This document shows, one piece after another, positions 1 through 8,964 of a DNA stretch of 64,000 bases. Under the pieces are notes generated by a model. That model saw only the letters and a program-made list of their open reading frames with translations, did no database searches and had not been told where the DNA came from. Each line of letters begins with the position of its first letter. The first letter of the stretch is position 1. The translations under genes and the position numbers were made by a program. The DNA comes from Bradyrhizobium septentrionale (GTDB lineage: Bacteria; Pseudomonadota; Alphaproteobacteria; Rhizobiales; Xanthobacteraceae): positions 2,498,501 through 2,562,500 of the forward strand of contig NZ_CP088285.1 in NCBI RefSeq assembly GCF_011516645.4, given 5' to 3'.

Positions 1-69
1 GCCGTCGGTGCCCATCGGATTGTCGGCGCTGATCTCGGCTGGCGGCGCATCGTGCGGAAACGGACCCAT
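1..69 (-). CDS. hppD: 4-hydroxyphenylpyruvate dioxygenase, N-terminal fragment (cut by window start)
   Basis: Only the first 23 codons are inside the window. They read MGPFPHDAPPAEISADNP and so on, which I recognise as the N-terminus of alphaproteobacterial 4-hydroxyphenylpyruvate dioxygenase; the Fe(II)-binding domains lie outside. The enzyme converts 4-hydroxyphenylpyruvate to homogentisate, the substrate of hmgA at 2.8-4.1 kb. A purine-rich AGGGAG lies just upstream of the ATG. The gene is divergent from an Lrp-type regulator, a common arrangement for hppD. Identification rests on a short remembered N-terminus plus context. Confidence 0.7.
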   Translation of the reverse strand, partial: MGPFPHDAPPAEISADNPMGTDG

Positions 70-129
70 GACGGTAACTCCCTGATTTGTCTGGGGATCA
101 GTTTCCGTCACTTGCCGCGCAACGTGCGT

Positions 130-150
130 GCAAAATGGACCCTGTTTTGC
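130..150. promoter_or_regulatory. Candidate Lrp-type operator between hppD and its regulator
   Basis: A perfect dyad GCAAAA-N9-TTTTGC lies in the roughly 100-bp divergent region between hppD and the Lrp-family gene. Position and symmetry suit an autoregulatory operator. Binding is inferred. Confidence 0.45.
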
Positions 151-177
151 TAATATCGCGCACGATCCGTGCATGAA

Positions 178-669
178 ATGGACATTTTACGCATGCCAGA
201 AGTCGACGCCTTCGACCTCAAAATGCTCGCCGCGCTGCAGGATGACGGCCGGCTGACCAACCAGCAGCTGGCCGACCTGGTCGGACTCTCGGCCTCGCAA
301 TGCTCGCGGCGCCGGATGCGGCTGGAGGAGGAGAAGGTGATCGCCGGCTACCATGCCGACCTCGCCGGCGAGGCGCTCGGCTTCGGCCTGATCGCCTTCA
401 TCCACATCACGCTCGCGACCCATTCGCCCGACAATGCCAAGCGGTTTCGCGAGCTGGTCAACCGCGTCGACGACATCCAGGAGGCCTATGCGCTGACCGG
501 CGATGCCGACTACGTGCTCAAGGTGATGCTGCGCGACCTGAAGAGCCTGTCCGATATCGTCAACAACGTGCTGATGCCACATCAGAGCGTCGCGCATGTG
601 CGCTCCTCGATCGTGCTCGACCGGTTGAAGGAGAGCACCAAGCTGCCGCTTAAGTCGCTACAGACGTGA
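178..669 (+). CDS. Lrp/AsnC family transcriptional regulator
   Basis: The N-terminus is an AsnC-type winged helix (FDLKMLAALQDDGRLTNQQL followed by ADLVGLSASQCSRRRMRLE), and the C-terminal half is a RAM ligand-binding domain (AYALTGDADYVLKVMLRDL). About 163 aa, normal for the family. GTG 169, ATG 178 and ATG 193 are all possible starts and none has a strong ribosome site. Divergent orientation to hppD suggests control of tyrosine/phenylalanine catabolism in response to an aromatic amino acid or ketoacid; the ligand is inferred. Confidence 0.88.
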   Translation: MDILRMPEVDAFDLKMLAALQDDGRLTNQQLADLVGLSASQCSRRRMRLEEEKVIAGYHADLAGEALGFGLIAFIHITLATHSPDNAKRFRELVNRVDDIQEAYALTGDADYVLKVMLRDLKSLSDIVNNVLMPHQSVAHVRSSIVLDRLKESTKLPLKSLQT

Positions 670-763
670 TGGCACAAATCGAGGGAAATACGCCGTTCGC
701 TTCGGTGGCGCGACTTGCGATCATCTGTGCGAATTGGTTCGATGCCGCGGCATCGGCAGTGGG

Positions 764-890
764 CTCCCTCTCCCCTTGTGGGAGAGGGTTGGGGTGAGGG
801 GTTCTCTCCGCGAAGCATCCTCTGTCGAGAGACCGCAACCCCTCACCCGGATCGCATCTTGCGATCCGACCTCTCCCACAAGGGGAGAGG
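764..890. repeat. Dispersed palindromic element, family A
   Basis: Two inverted copies of a CTCTCCCxxxAGGGGAGAG-type arm flank a centre with GATCGCATCTTGCGATCC symmetry. The same family recurs near 1.26, 17.1, 29.4, 33.4 and 38.8 kb. Confidence 0.85.
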
Positions 891-930
891 TGCGGCGGTG
901 TGCGCGGCATCCAAGAAGCTGAGGAAAGCC

Positions 931-1242
931 ATGGCGCTGCAGCTGCGACCGAACTGCGAATATTGCGACAAGGACCTGCCGCCGAGCGCTGTGGACGCGC
1001 GGATCTGCTCCTATGAATGCACGTTCTGTGCAGACTGCGCCGAGACCAGGCTCGGCAATGTCTGCCCGAACTGCGGCGGCGGCTTCGCGCCGCGGCCGAT
1101 CCGCCCCGCCAAGCCGTGGCGGCCAGGCGTTTGCACGGTGAACCAGCCACCGTCGGACAAGCGGGTGCATCTGAAATACAGCCTCGACGATGTCGCGGCG
1201 AATACGGCACGGCTGAAGGATATCAGGCCAGAGGAGCGGTGA
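931..1242 (+). CDS. DUF1272 domain-containing protein
   Basis: A 103-aa protein with eight cysteines in zinc-ribbon-like pairs: CEYC near the start, CSYECTFCADC in the middle and CPNC after it. This matches the DUF1272 family of small cysteine-rich bacterial proteins. The start at 931 is preceded by GAGGAAA at good spacing. Function is unknown; zinc binding is inferred from the cysteine pattern. It stands alone between two palindromic repeats. Confidence 0.85.
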   Translation: MALQLRPNCEYCDKDLPPSAVDARICSYECTFCADCAETRLGNVCPNCGGGFAPRPIRPAKPWRPGVCTVNQPPSDKRVHLKYSLDDVAANTARLKDIRPEER

Positions 1243-1260
1243 GGCTGCCCTGCTCTCGGG

Positions 1261-1382
1261 CTCCTTCCACCTGAAAGGGGGAAGGTGGGATGGGGGTCAG
1301 CCGCGGGCGCTGGCGTTCGTCGAGAGAAAAGATCCTCACCCGGTTTGCTGCGCAAACCGACCTCCCCTTTTCAAGGGGAGGT
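1261..1382. repeat. Dispersed palindromic element, family A variant
   Basis: CTCCTTCCACCTGAAAGGGG and CCTCCCCTTTTCAAGGGGAGG arms surround a GGTTTGCTGCGCAAACC hairpin. It lies just downstream of fahA and DUF1272. Confidence 0.75.
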
Positions 1383-1401
1383 GAAGAAGTGCCCGCGCGA
1401 A

Positions 1402-2685
1402 TTACTCCGCCGCAACGATCGTGCCCTCGACCTCGCCAAAGCCGACGCGATAGCCGTCGCCCTGACACCAGCCGCGCATCACGAGCGAATCTCCATCTTC
1501 GATGAACGTGCGCGTCACGCCGCTGGCAAGCTCGACCGGCTCGGTGCCGTTCCAGCTGATTTCCAAGAGGCTGCCGCGCTGGTGCTTTTCGGGGCCGGAG
1601 ATCGTGCCGCTGCCTAGGAGATCGCCGACATTCATCGCGCAGCCGCTCGAGGCGTGATGCACCAGCTGCTGCACCGACGACCAGTACATGTATTTGAAGT
1701 TGGTGCTGCAGATCGTCTTCGCCTCGTTCATCGCGCCGGCGCGCAGCGCGACGTCGAGCTGCAGATCATAATTGTTCGGCTGTGCCTGCTTCAGATAGGC
1801 GAGCGGCTCCGGCTGCTGCGCCGGGCCCCGCATCCGGAACGGCTCCAGCGCCTCGCGCGTCACCACCCACGGGCTGATCGAAGTCGCGAATGCCTTGGCC
1901 TGGAACGGCCCGAGCGGCACATACTCCCATTGCTGGATGTCGCGCGCACTCCAGTCGTTGAGGATGACGAAGCCGAAGATCATCTCCTCGGCCTGCTTCT
2001 CGGTGAGCATCTCGCCCATCGGCGATGCCTGGCCGACCACCACGCCCATCTCCAGCTCGAAATCGAGCCGCTTGCAGGCGCCGAAGCTCGGCACCTCCGC
2101 GGTCGGCGGCTTCAGCTGGCCGCGAGGGCGCCGGACCTTGGTGCCACTCACCACCACCGTCGAGGCGCGGCCGTTATAGCCGATCGGCATGTGCAGCCAG
2201 TTCGGCTGCAGCGCATTGTCCTTGCCGCGGAACATGACGCCGACATTGGTGGCGTGCTCCTTCGACGAATAGAAATCGGTGTAGCCCGAAACGGCAAACG
2301 GCATGTACAGCCTGACGTCAGCCATCGGCACCAGCGCTCGCGCGCGCAATTCCCTGTTATCGCGCAGCTCCGGATGATCCGAGCGCAACAGCTCGCTGAT
2401 CCGCGCCCGCGTCGCCGACCACACCTTTGGCCCCAGCGCCATGAAGGCGTTGAGCGAGGGCTGCGAGAACACGCCGAGTGGCCCGACATCGAGCCGCGAG
2501 TCCTGCTCGAGCTCCCAGAGGTCGAGCACGAAGTCGCCGATCGCAACGCCAATGCGCGGCGCGAGGCCATCCTTCGACGAGAACACGCCGTAAGGCAGGT
2601 TCTGGATCGGGAAGTCCGAGGTCGGCGCGACGTCGATGAAGGAGCGGAGTTTTGGGTCGTTGGGGTGGGGCACTGATTTCTCCAA
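1402..2685 (-). CDS. fahA: Fumarylacetoacetase
   Basis: 427 aa, the usual length. It has a short N-terminal SH3-like domain (NLPYGVFS) and a C-terminal FAH catalytic fold with the conserved DWSARDIQQWEYVPLGPF stretch and a GSGTISGPE motif. It hydrolyses fumarylacetoacetate to fumarate and acetoacetate, the last step of tyrosine breakdown. It lies 98 bp downstream of hmgA in the same direction, separated by a palindromic element, so it is probably co-transcribed with it. A maleylacetoacetate isomerase gene is not visible in this window. Confidence 0.95.
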   Translation of the reverse strand: MEKSVPHPNDPKLRSFIDVAPTSDFPIQNLPYGVFSSKDGLAPRIGVAIGDFVLDLWELEQDSRLDVGPLGVFSQPSLNAFMALGPKVWSATRARISELLRSDHPELRDNRELRARALVPMADVRLYMPFAVSGYTDFYSSKEHATNVGVMFRGKDNALQPNWLHMPIGYNGRASTVVVSGTKVRRPRGQLKPPTAEVPSFGACKRLDFELEMGVVVGQASPMGEMLTEKQAEEMIFGFVILNDWSARDIQQWEYVPLGPFQAKAFATSISPWVVTREALEPFRMRGPAQQPEPLAYLKQAQPNNYDLQLDVALRAGAMNEAKTICSTNFKYMYWSSVQQLVHHASSGCAMNVGDLLGSGTISGPEKHQRGSLLEISWNGTEPVELASGVTRTFIEDGDSLVMRGWCQGDGYRVGFGEVEGTIVAAE

Positions 2686-2694
2686 TCAGAAAGT

Positions 2695-2770
2695 CGTCAT
2701 GCCCGGGCTTGACCCGGGCATCCATCTTCCGAAAGTGCGATGGATCGCCGGGTCAAGCCCGGCGATGACG
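2695..2770. repeat. Dispersed palindromic element, family F, between hmgA and fahA
   Basis: GCCCGGGCTTGACCCGGGC and GCCGGGTCAAGCCCGGC form two hairpins that are also inverted copies of each other around an ATGGAT-type core. Confidence 0.85.
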
Positions 2771-2783
2771 AGTGACACAAGTT

Positions 2784-4130
2784 CTACGGCTTGTTCGGGT
2801 CGAACTTCTTCTCCAACCCCTTCCAGCAATCCGAGTAATCATCCTGCAGCGTCGACGACGTCGCGGCATGCTGCGTCACGCGCTGCGGGAACCGGGTCTC
2901 GAACATGAAGGCCATCGTGCCGGTCAGCTTCACCGGCTTCAGCTCGCCATTGCTGGCGTGCTCGAACGCCTCCCGATCGGGACCGTGCGGCAGCATCATG
3001 TTGTGCAGCGAGATGCCGCCCGGCACGAACCCTTGCGGCTTGGCGTCGTAGACGCCGTAGATCAGGCCCATGAACTCGGACATGATGTTCATGTGGTACC
3101 ACGGCGGGCGGAAGGTGTTGTCGGCCACCATCCAGCGCTCCGGGAAGATCACGAAGTCGATATTCGCGGTGCCGGCGGTCTCCGACGGCGAGGTCAGCAC
3201 CGTGAAGATCGACGGGTCGGGATGATCGAACGCGATCGCGCCGACCGGCGAGAAGGTGCGCAGATCGTATTTGTAGGGCGCGTAATTGCCGTGCCAGGCG
3301 ACCACGTCGATCGGCGAATGGGCGAGCTGCGTCTTGAACAGCGCGCCGCCCCACTTCACGTAGAGCTCGGTCGGCGTGTCATGGTCCTCGTAAGCAGCCA
3401 CCGGCGTCAGGAAGTCGCGCGAATTGGCCAGGCAGTTGGCGCCGATCGGGCCGCGCTCCGGCAGCGTGAACGCACCGCCGTAATTCTCGCAGAGATAGCC
3501 GCGCGCCGGACCATTGGGAATCTCGACGCGGAATTTGACGCCGCGCGGGATCACCACGATCTCGCCCGGCTCGGCATCGATGCGGCCGAACTCGGTGACC
3601 AGACGCAGATTGCCCTGCTGCAGCACGAACATCATCTCGCCATCGGCATTGTAGAAATGCTGATCGACCATCGATTTGGTGATGAGATAGATGTGCGCCG
3701 CCATGCCGGCCTGGGTGTTGGCATCACCCGCCGTGGTCATGGTCTGCACGCCCTGCAGGAAGGTCATGTCCTGCTTCGGGATCGGCGCCGGGTCCCAGCG
3801 CAGTTGCGCGATCGGCATGTCGTATTCATGACAGGGCGCGGTGCGCCACAGCCCGGCGTCGGCCTTGGCGAAGCGGCCGGAATGCCGCACCGACGGGCGG
3901 ATGCGATACAGCCAGGAGCGCTCATTGGTGCCGCGCGGCGCCGTGAACGGCGAACCCGAGAGCTGCTCGGCATAGAGCCCGTAGGCGCAGCGCTGCGGCG
4001 AGTTGCGCCCCATCGGCAGCGCGCCGGGCAATGCCTCGGTTTCAAAACTGTTGCCGAAGCCGGACATGTAGCCCGGCGTCACTTGCCCCGAGCTGCGAAC
4101 GATCTGATCAGGCGAGGTGTTGATGTTCAT
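2784..4130 (-). CDS. hmgA: Homogentisate 1,2-dioxygenase
   Basis: 448 aa from the ATG at 4130, which has a strong AGGAGGAGG site; an in-frame start 10 codons upstream overlaps the previous gene and is less likely. The iron-ligand region is intact: YHMNIMSE supplies the His and Glu spaced as in the known enzyme, and [10 protein letters not shown] the third ligand. It opens homogentisate to maleylacetoacetate. Only 2 bp separate it from the metallo-beta-lactamase-fold gene upstream, so the two are translationally close-coupled. Tyrosine catabolic operon. Confidence 0.96.
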   Translation of the reverse strand: MNINTSPDQIVRSSGQVTPGYMSGFGNSFETEALPGALPMGRNSPQRCAYGLYAEQLSGSPFTAPRGTNERSWLYRIRPSVRHSGRFAKADAGLWRTAPCHEYDMPIAQLRWDPAPIPKQDMTFLQGVQTMTTAGDANTQAGMAAHIYLITKSMVDQHFYNADGEMMFVLQQGNLRLVTEFGRIDAEPGEIVVIPRGVKFRVEIPNGPARGYLCENYGGAFTLPERGPIGANCLANSRDFLTPVAAYEDHDTPTELYVKWGGALFKTQLAHSPIDVVAWHGNYAPYKYDLRTFSPVGAIAFDHPDPSIFTVLTSPSETAGTANIDFVIFPERWMVADNTFRPPWYHMNIMSEFMGLIYGVYDAKPQGFVPGGISLHNMMLPHGPDREAFEHASNGELKPVKLTGTMAFMFETRFPQRVTQHAATSSTLQDDYSDCWKGLEKKFDPNKP

Positions 4131-4132
4131 TT

Positions 4133-5089
4133 CTATCCTCCTCCTTGCAGGGCGGCCCACATTTCCTGGTCGCGTTTGTCGGTCCAGATCACGGGATCGT
4201 CGATCCCGGATGCCTCGTCATAGGCGCGCGACACGTTGAACGGCAGGCAGTGCTCGTAGATCGCAAACTTCGAGAATTTCGGATCCATCACCTCGCGCGT
4301 CGCGGCCATCGATTCCTTTAAGCTGCGGCCCTTGGCGACCGAGCTTTCTGCGGCGCCATACAGCGTGGTGACGAAATCGCGGGTCATCGCGATCGCATCG
4401 CGTCCGGTCTCCAGGCCCTTCAGCGCATCGCCGCGGCCCGGCGCGATCGCCTTCGGATTGAAGGCGCGGATCTCGTTCAAGGTCATCGGCCATTCGCGCA
4501 GATGCGCATCGCCGCAATAGCAGGCCGAGTGATATTCGATCAGGTCGCCGGAGAACATCACCTCGGCGTCCGGCACCCAGGCGACGATGTCGCCGGAGGT
4601 GTGGCCGGCACCGAGCTGCATCAGCCGCACCTCGCGCTTGCCGAGATAGATCGACATCTCGCCTTCGAAGGTCAACGTCGGCCAAGTCAGGCCGGGAATG
4701 CTCGCGGCATCCTGGAACAGACGGGGAAAACGGCCATATTCGGAATCCCAGTCCTGCTGGCCGCGCTCCTGGATCAGCCGGTAGGTCTCCTGCGAGGCCA
4801 CGATGCCCTGCGCGTGATAGGCCGACGCGCCGAGCACGCGCACCGCGTGATAGTGCGACAGCACGACATATTTGATCGGCTTGTCGGTAACGGTCTTGAC
4901 CCGCTCGATCACCTTGTTCGCCATCGCAGGCGTTGCCTGCGCGTCGAACACCAGGCAGCCGTCCTCGCCGACGATGACGGCGGTGTTCGGATCGCCCTCG
5001 GCGGTGAAGGCGTAGAGATCGGTGCCGATCTCGGAGAAGGTGACCTTCTTCTCCGCGAGATCCGTGGTCGATGCAAAACCTTTGGCCAT
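4133..5089 (-). CDS. Metallo-beta-lactamase-fold protein with degenerate metal site
   Basis: 318 aa with the MBL fold: [18 protein letters not shown], a histidine at GAGHTSGD and an aspartate at FSGDLIEY. The canonical HxHxDH is reduced to HxHxVR, so the Asp and third His of the zinc-2 site are replaced. Acidic and His positions elsewhere are kept, so loss of activity is not certain. It sits between the DUF2783 gene and hmgA in the homogentisate operon. A role in the ring-cleavage pathway is suggested only by context. Confidence 0.85.
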   Translation of the reverse strand: MAKGFASTTDLAEKKVTFSEIGTDLYAFTAEGDPNTAVIVGEDGCLVFDAQATPAMANKVIERVKTVTDKPIKYVVLSHYHAVRVLGASAYHAQGIVASQETYRLIQERGQQDWDSEYGRFPRLFQDAASIPGLTWPTLTFEGEMSIYLGKREVRLMQLGAGHTSGDIVAWVPDAEVMFSGDLIEYHSACYCGDAHLREWPMTLNEIRAFNPKAIAPGRGDALKGLETGRDAIAMTRDFVTTLYGAAESSVAKGRSLKESMAATREVMDPKFSKFAIYEHCLPFNVSRAYDEASGIDDPVIWTDKRDQEMWAALQGGG

Positions 5090-5116
5090 CAGTTCAATCC
5101 TGTCCGTTTGATCAGT

Positions 5117-5344
5117 CTATTGTTGTTGCTGTTGTTGCTGCTGGCTCGCGTCCAGCATCCGCCGCTTCGCCAGCGTGATCGCTTCATGCAGCACGTCGAG
5201 ATCGCCGATATGGTTGGCGAGCACCAAAACCAGCGCGGCATCGAGATCAGCGCTCTGCGCCTCGGTGAGGCCGCGATGCGCCTCGACGATGGCGCGAAAG
5301 GCGTCATCGGGCTTTGCGAAGTTCGAACTGGTCGACAGCGCCAT
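5117..5344 (-). CDS. DUF2783 family protein with C-terminal polyglutamine tail
   Basis: 75 aa, helical and acidic (DDAFRAIVEAHRGLTEAQSA), matching DUF2783-type small proteins that travel with FAD-dependent aromatic monooxygenases. The last eight residues are all glutamine, encoded by a CAG/CAA run ending directly at the TAG. Its start is 9 bp from the stop of the monooxygenase gene upstream, so the two are co-transcribed. It may assist or regulate the monooxygenase; the function is unknown. Confidence 0.75.
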   Translation of the reverse strand: MALSTSSNFAKPDDAFRAIVEAHRGLTEAQSADLDAALVLVLANHIGDLDVLHEAITLAKRRMLDASQQQQQQQQ

Positions 5345-5353
5345 GACCGCTCC

Positions 5354-6997
5354 TCAGTTCAGGCCGGCGGCGCGCGCCAGCGCCGCATCGAGCGCGGGCC
5401 GCGCCGCGTTGCGGAAGCGCGCCGCGACGTAGCCGTCCGGCCGCAGCAGATAGGCGGTGCCGGGCTCGGCATCGTAGCGCTTGCCGGCAAGGCCCTGCGT
5501 GTCGACCAACCCGCCCTCGCCGCCGACCCGGATGCTCCCGACGCCATCGGGAACATCGGCAGCCGCGCCAATGCCAAACTCCAGCAGCGTGAAACGCGTT
5601 CCCTGCTTGATGAAAACGTCGGTCAGATAGGTGGAACCGCCGCCTTGCTCGGTCACTGGGGCATCCAGCATCGAGGCGCCCGGCCGCGGACCACCGCGCC
5701 AGCTGTCGCGATCGCCGCTCGACAGCGGCGTGTCATAGACCGACGGCACCGACAGCCGGCCGCCATTGACCATGCGCTTGCCGAACTCGGTATCCTCTGC
5801 GAGCGACAGCACCGCCTGGCGCAGCCGCGCCTCCTGCTTCGTCGCCGGCGCCATGAAATCGGTAGAGCGGGTGGACTCGCGGATGTTCTCATCCGCCGCT
5901 GCGCTGCGCTCGATATGATAGCTCTCCAGCAAGCCTTCCGGCGACAGCCGGCGCAGCACGCGGTCGAGCTTCCACGCCAGATTCTCGGCATCCTCGAGCC
6001 CGGAATTGGCGCCGCGCGCGCCGAACGGCGAGACTTGATGCGCGGAATCGCCGGCGAAGATCACCCGCCCGTGGATGAATTTTGCCATCCGGCGACACTG
6101 GAACTTGTAGAGCGAGATCCATTCGAACTCGAACTTGTCATGCCCGAGCATGCGCTCGATCCGCGGCCGCACATTCTCCGGCTGCCTCTCGGCGACCGGA
6201 TCGGCATCCGGATTGAGCTGCAGATCGATCCGCCAGATGTCGTCGGGCTGCTTGTGCAGCAGCGCCGAACGTCCGGCATGGAACGGCGGATCGAACCAGA
6301 ACCAGCGCTCGGTCGGGAACGCCGCGGTCATCTTGACGTCGGCGATCAGGAACTGGTCCTCGAACACCTGCCCCGCGAAATCCGCGCCGACCATCTGGCG
6401 CAGCGAGGAACGGGCGCCGTCGCAGGCGACGACGAAAGAGGTATGCACCTGGTATGAGCCTTCAGGAGTGGCGACGGTCAGCGCGACGCCATCATTGCGG
6501 CTCTCCAGCGCGATCACCTTGTTGCGCCAGCGCAGATCGATCCCGGGCAGCTGCTCGACGCGATCGACCAGATAGGCCTCGGCATAGAACTGCTGCAGGT
6601 TGATGAAGGCGGGCCGCTTGTGACCCTCCTCGGGCAGTAGGTTGAATTGATAAAGCTGCGAGGCGCCGTGAAAGATCTTGCCGACGCTCCACACCACGCC
6701 CTTCGCGACCATGCGGTCGCCGACGCCGAGACGGTCCCAGAACTCCAATGAACGTTTCGAGAAGCAGATCGCGCGCGAGCCTTCGCCGATCCGGTCGGCA
6801 TCGTCGAGCAGCACCACGCGCTGTCCGCGCTGCGCGAGGTCGATCGCAAGCGACAGCCCCACCGGCCCGGCACCGACCACGACGACCGGATGCTCCGCCA
6901 TGTTGGCGCCCGAGCGCTCCTGGTCGGGGTGGCGGTGATAGCCGAACTGGGTTTTGGCCTGTGCCGTATTCGCGTTTGCCGCATTGGCTTGTGCCAT
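5354..6997 (-). CDS. FAD-dependent aromatic hydroxylase (MhpA/PHBH type)
   Basis: 547 aa. Near residue 35 is the FAD Rossmann motif VVVVGAGPVGLSLAIDLA, with DGARSS in the middle and the GDSAHQVSPFGARGANSG motif binding the FAD ribityl chain. A thioredoxin-like C-terminal region follows, as in phenol/3-(3-hydroxyphenyl)propionate hydroxylases. It hydroxylates an aromatic ring using NAD(P)H and oxygen. First gene of the leftward cluster that ends in hmgA and fahA, so a substrate feeding into homogentisate is likely but not shown. ATG at 6997 is chosen; an internal Met near residue 33 (MAEHPVVVVG) is an alternative. Confidence 0.9.
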   Translation of the reverse strand: MAQANAANANTAQAKTQFGYHRHPDQERSGANMAEHPVVVVGAGPVGLSLAIDLAQRGQRVVLLDDADRIGEGSRAICFSKRSLEFWDRLGVGDRMVAKGVVWSVGKIFHGASQLYQFNLLPEEGHKRPAFINLQQFYAEAYLVDRVEQLPGIDLRWRNKVIALESRNDGVALTVATPEGSYQVHTSFVVACDGARSSLRQMVGADFAGQVFEDQFLIADVKMTAAFPTERWFWFDPPFHAGRSALLHKQPDDIWRIDLQLNPDADPVAERQPENVRPRIERMLGHDKFEFEWISLYKFQCRRMAKFIHGRVIFAGDSAHQVSPFGARGANSGLEDAENLAWKLDRVLRRLSPEGLLESYHIERSAAADENIRESTRSTDFMAPATKQEARLRQAVLSLAEDTEFGKRMVNGGRLSVPSVYDTPLSSGDRDSWRGGPRPGASMLDAPVTEQGGGSTYLTDVFIKQGTRFTLLEFGIGAAADVPDGVGSIRVGGEGGLVDTQGLAGKRYDAEPGTAYLLRPDGYVAARFRNAARPALDAALARAAGLN

Positions 6998-7165
6998 CGT
7001 ATGACCCTGGATGTTCCCTTGCGCCGCGGCCCTTGGCTGCGGTTCTGTGTGACCGGCTTGCGACCAGGACCTTGCGGGTCGGCCGCGACCTTGCTAAATT
7101 AGTCTCACTTGCAACTATCTTAAACCCCCAGTCGGGGCCGCCGTCAACTCAAATTGGAGAGATTT
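6998..7165. promoter_or_regulatory. Divergent promoter region, monooxygenase operon / MarR gene
   Basis: This 168-bp gap is markedly AT-richer between 7091 and 7125 and holds a TTGCAA core at 7109-7114 in imperfect symmetric context. It is the natural place for an operator of the MarR regulator. No full consensus is recognised. Confidence 0.4.
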
Positions 7166-7726
7166 TTGGCCAGGACCTCTGCAAGCCAGCCTCCAGCGCG
7201 GCCGCGCAGCGCCGTGGAGGCGGACGTGCGTGACAATGCCGCGCCAGGAAAGAAGCGCCTCGACCTGTTCCACTTCATGCCGTTTCGCCTCAACCGGCTG
7301 GCGGCCGAGGTGAGCTCGGCGCTATCGAGCGAATATCAGGCGCGCTACGGCCTCGACATTCCGGAATGGCGGGTGCTCGCCACGCTGGGCTTCCGCAGCG
7401 ATCCCTGCAGCGCGCAATACATCGCGCACTGCACCCGCACGCATAAATCCACCATCAGCCGCGCGGTATCGGCGCTGATGGAGCGCGAGATCGTCGAGCG
7501 CGTCGAGAACGCCGACGACCGCCGCGAATTCCGCCTGCAGCTGACGAAGAAGGGCCAGGCGCTGTACGAAGAATTGATCCCGCGCCTGCTGCGTAAGGAG
7601 CAGGAGATCATCTCCTGCCTGTCCGCGCAGGAACGCCGTGATCTCGGACGCCTGCTCGGCAAGATCGAGACCAGCCTCGAACTGGTGCAAACCAGCGAAG
7701 AGGCCGACGCGAAGGATGCGTATTAG
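7166..7726 (+). CDS. MarR family transcriptional regulator
   Basis: About 186 aa. The winged helix spans the middle (IPEWRVLATLGF, CTRTHKSTISRAVSALMERE, VENADDRREFRLQLTKKG). The TTG at 7166 is preferred because GGAGAG lies 5 bp upstream; a TTG at 7154 is also in frame. It has an N-terminal extension of about 30 residues beyond the typical MarR core. Divergent orientation to the aromatic monooxygenase operon suggests it represses that operon until an aromatic ligand binds. Confidence 0.88.
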   Translation: MARTSASQPPARPRSAVEADVRDNAAPGKKRLDLFHFMPFRLNRLAAEVSSALSSEYQARYGLDIPEWRVLATLGFRSDPCSAQYIAHCTRTHKSTISRAVSALMEREIVERVENADDRREFRLQLTKKGQALYEELIPRLLRKEQEIISCLSAQERRDLGRLLGKIETSLELVQTSEEADAKDAY

Positions 7727-7741
7727 GCCACGCACTCCGCT

Positions 7742-7866
7742 GTCGTCCTGGCGAAAACCAGGACCCATACTCCGCGGCCGGTGTTGTGAAGGCGAATCGT
7801 CGTTCCAGCGAAGCGCAACGAGCGACATTTGTGGTAATGGGTCTCGGCTTTCGCCAGGACGACGCT
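7742..7866. repeat. Dispersed palindromic element, family C (uninterrupted copy)
   Basis: The arms GTCGTCCTGGCGAAAACCAG and its inverted partner near 7845-7866 enclose about 80 bp. The same arms occur at 43.02 and 44.51 kb, where the element is split by an insertion sequence. Confidence 0.85.
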
Positions 7867-7910
7867 GGGGGTTGGCTTCGCGCCCCGCCCTACGCAGCTC
7901 TATCTCCCCG

Positions 7911-8010
7911 TCATTCCGGGGCGTGCGAAGCACGAACCCGGAATCCATTCATCCGCAAGTAAGTGGCTCAATGGATTCCGGGCTCTCGCTTCGCGAGCCC
8001 CGGAATGACG
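7911..8010. repeat. Dispersed palindromic element, family D
   Basis: CCGTCATTCCGGGGC and its inverted partner GCCCCGGAATGACG lie at the ends, with internal ATGGATTCCGGG symmetry. Located between the convergent MarR and dehydrogenase genes. Confidence 0.85.
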
Positions 8011-8020
8011 ACGGAGGGAA

Positions 8021-8902
8021 TTACGCCCCGCCGATATGCTTCGCAATCACCGGGAAGTAATTGTCCTTCGATCCCTTGTCGATCGCCTCCTGCAACACCG
8101 TGCCAATCAGCTCCGCGCCGCGGATCTTGATGCCGGCATCGGCCGCGAGCTCCAGTGCGTAGGACAAATCCTTCAGTGCATATTCAGTCGAGAACGCGCG
8201 CTCCGGAAACACGCCTGGCACGATCGCCTTCATGCCGTGGTTACGCAGCGCAAAGCTGTCGGCCGAGCCCTTCGACAGGGTATCGAGCAAAAGCTTCGGA
8301 TCGACGCCATTGTGCTTCGCCACCGCGACGGCCTCGGACAGCGCGTTCACGGTCTCGAACAGCACCATGTTGTTGAGGATTTTTGTCACCTGCCCGGCAC
8401 CGACGTCGCCGCAATGGGTGACGTCGGTGGCAAAGCAGCGGATCAACGGCTCGATCGCGGCATAGAGCGCGGGCTCCGCGCCGACCATCACGCTGAGCGT
8501 GCCGTCCTGCGCTGCCTGCCGGGTGCGCGCGATCGGCGCGTCCGCCCAGGCCGCGCCTTTGGCCTGCAACTGCCCGGCGAAATCGCGGGTCTGGCTGACC
8601 GACGACGTGCCGAGATCGACCACCACCTGGCCGCTCCTCGCATGCTTCAAGACGCCGTCGCCCTCGAACACCGCGCGCACATGCTTGGCGCTCGGCAGGC
8701 AGAGGAACAGCACGTCGCTCTGCCTGACGACATCGGCGACCGTCTCAGCCACCTCGGCGCCGTCGGCGCGCAAGCGCTGCAGCGGTTCGGCCGACAGGTC
8801 GAACACCACGACGCGCTTGCCGCTCTTCCTGACCAGGTTGCGGCAAATCGGCTCACCCATCACGCCGAGGCCGATGAACCCGAGAGTTTTGGTGTCAGTC
8901 AT
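8021..8902 (-). CDS. NAD(P)-dependent beta-hydroxyacid dehydrogenase
   Basis: 293 aa, full length for the 3-hydroxyisobutyrate dehydrogenase / tartronate semialdehyde reductase family. N-terminal Rossmann motif FIGLGVMGEPICRNLVR; catalytic lysine in GAGQVTKILNNM. The substrate-binding stretch reads DAPIARTRQAAQDGTLSVMV, where many members have DAPVSGG, so the substrate is probably not the classical one. It oxidises or reduces a small beta-hydroxyacid; substrate unknown. The next gene leftward-transcribed upstream is a lactonase-like hydrolase about 60 bp away, so a shared pathway is plausible. Confidence 0.9.
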   Translation of the reverse strand: MTDTKTLGFIGLGVMGEPICRNLVRKSGKRVVVFDLSAEPLQRLRADGAEVAETVADVVRQSDVLFLCLPSAKHVRAVFEGDGVLKHARSGQVVVDLGTSSVSQTRDFAGQLQAKGAAWADAPIARTRQAAQDGTLSVMVGAEPALYAAIEPLIRCFATDVTHCGDVGAGQVTKILNNMVLFETVNALSEAVAVAKHNGVDPKLLLDTLSKGSADSFALRNHGMKAIVPGVFPERAFSTEYALKDLSYALELAADAGIKIRGAELIGTVLQEAIDKGSKDNYFPVIAKHIGGA

Positions 8903-8964
8903 ACCGTTTCTTCTTTTTGACGTTTCTTGAGGTGCTGTGGACGCGCCTCGCCGAACCGGCGAGG

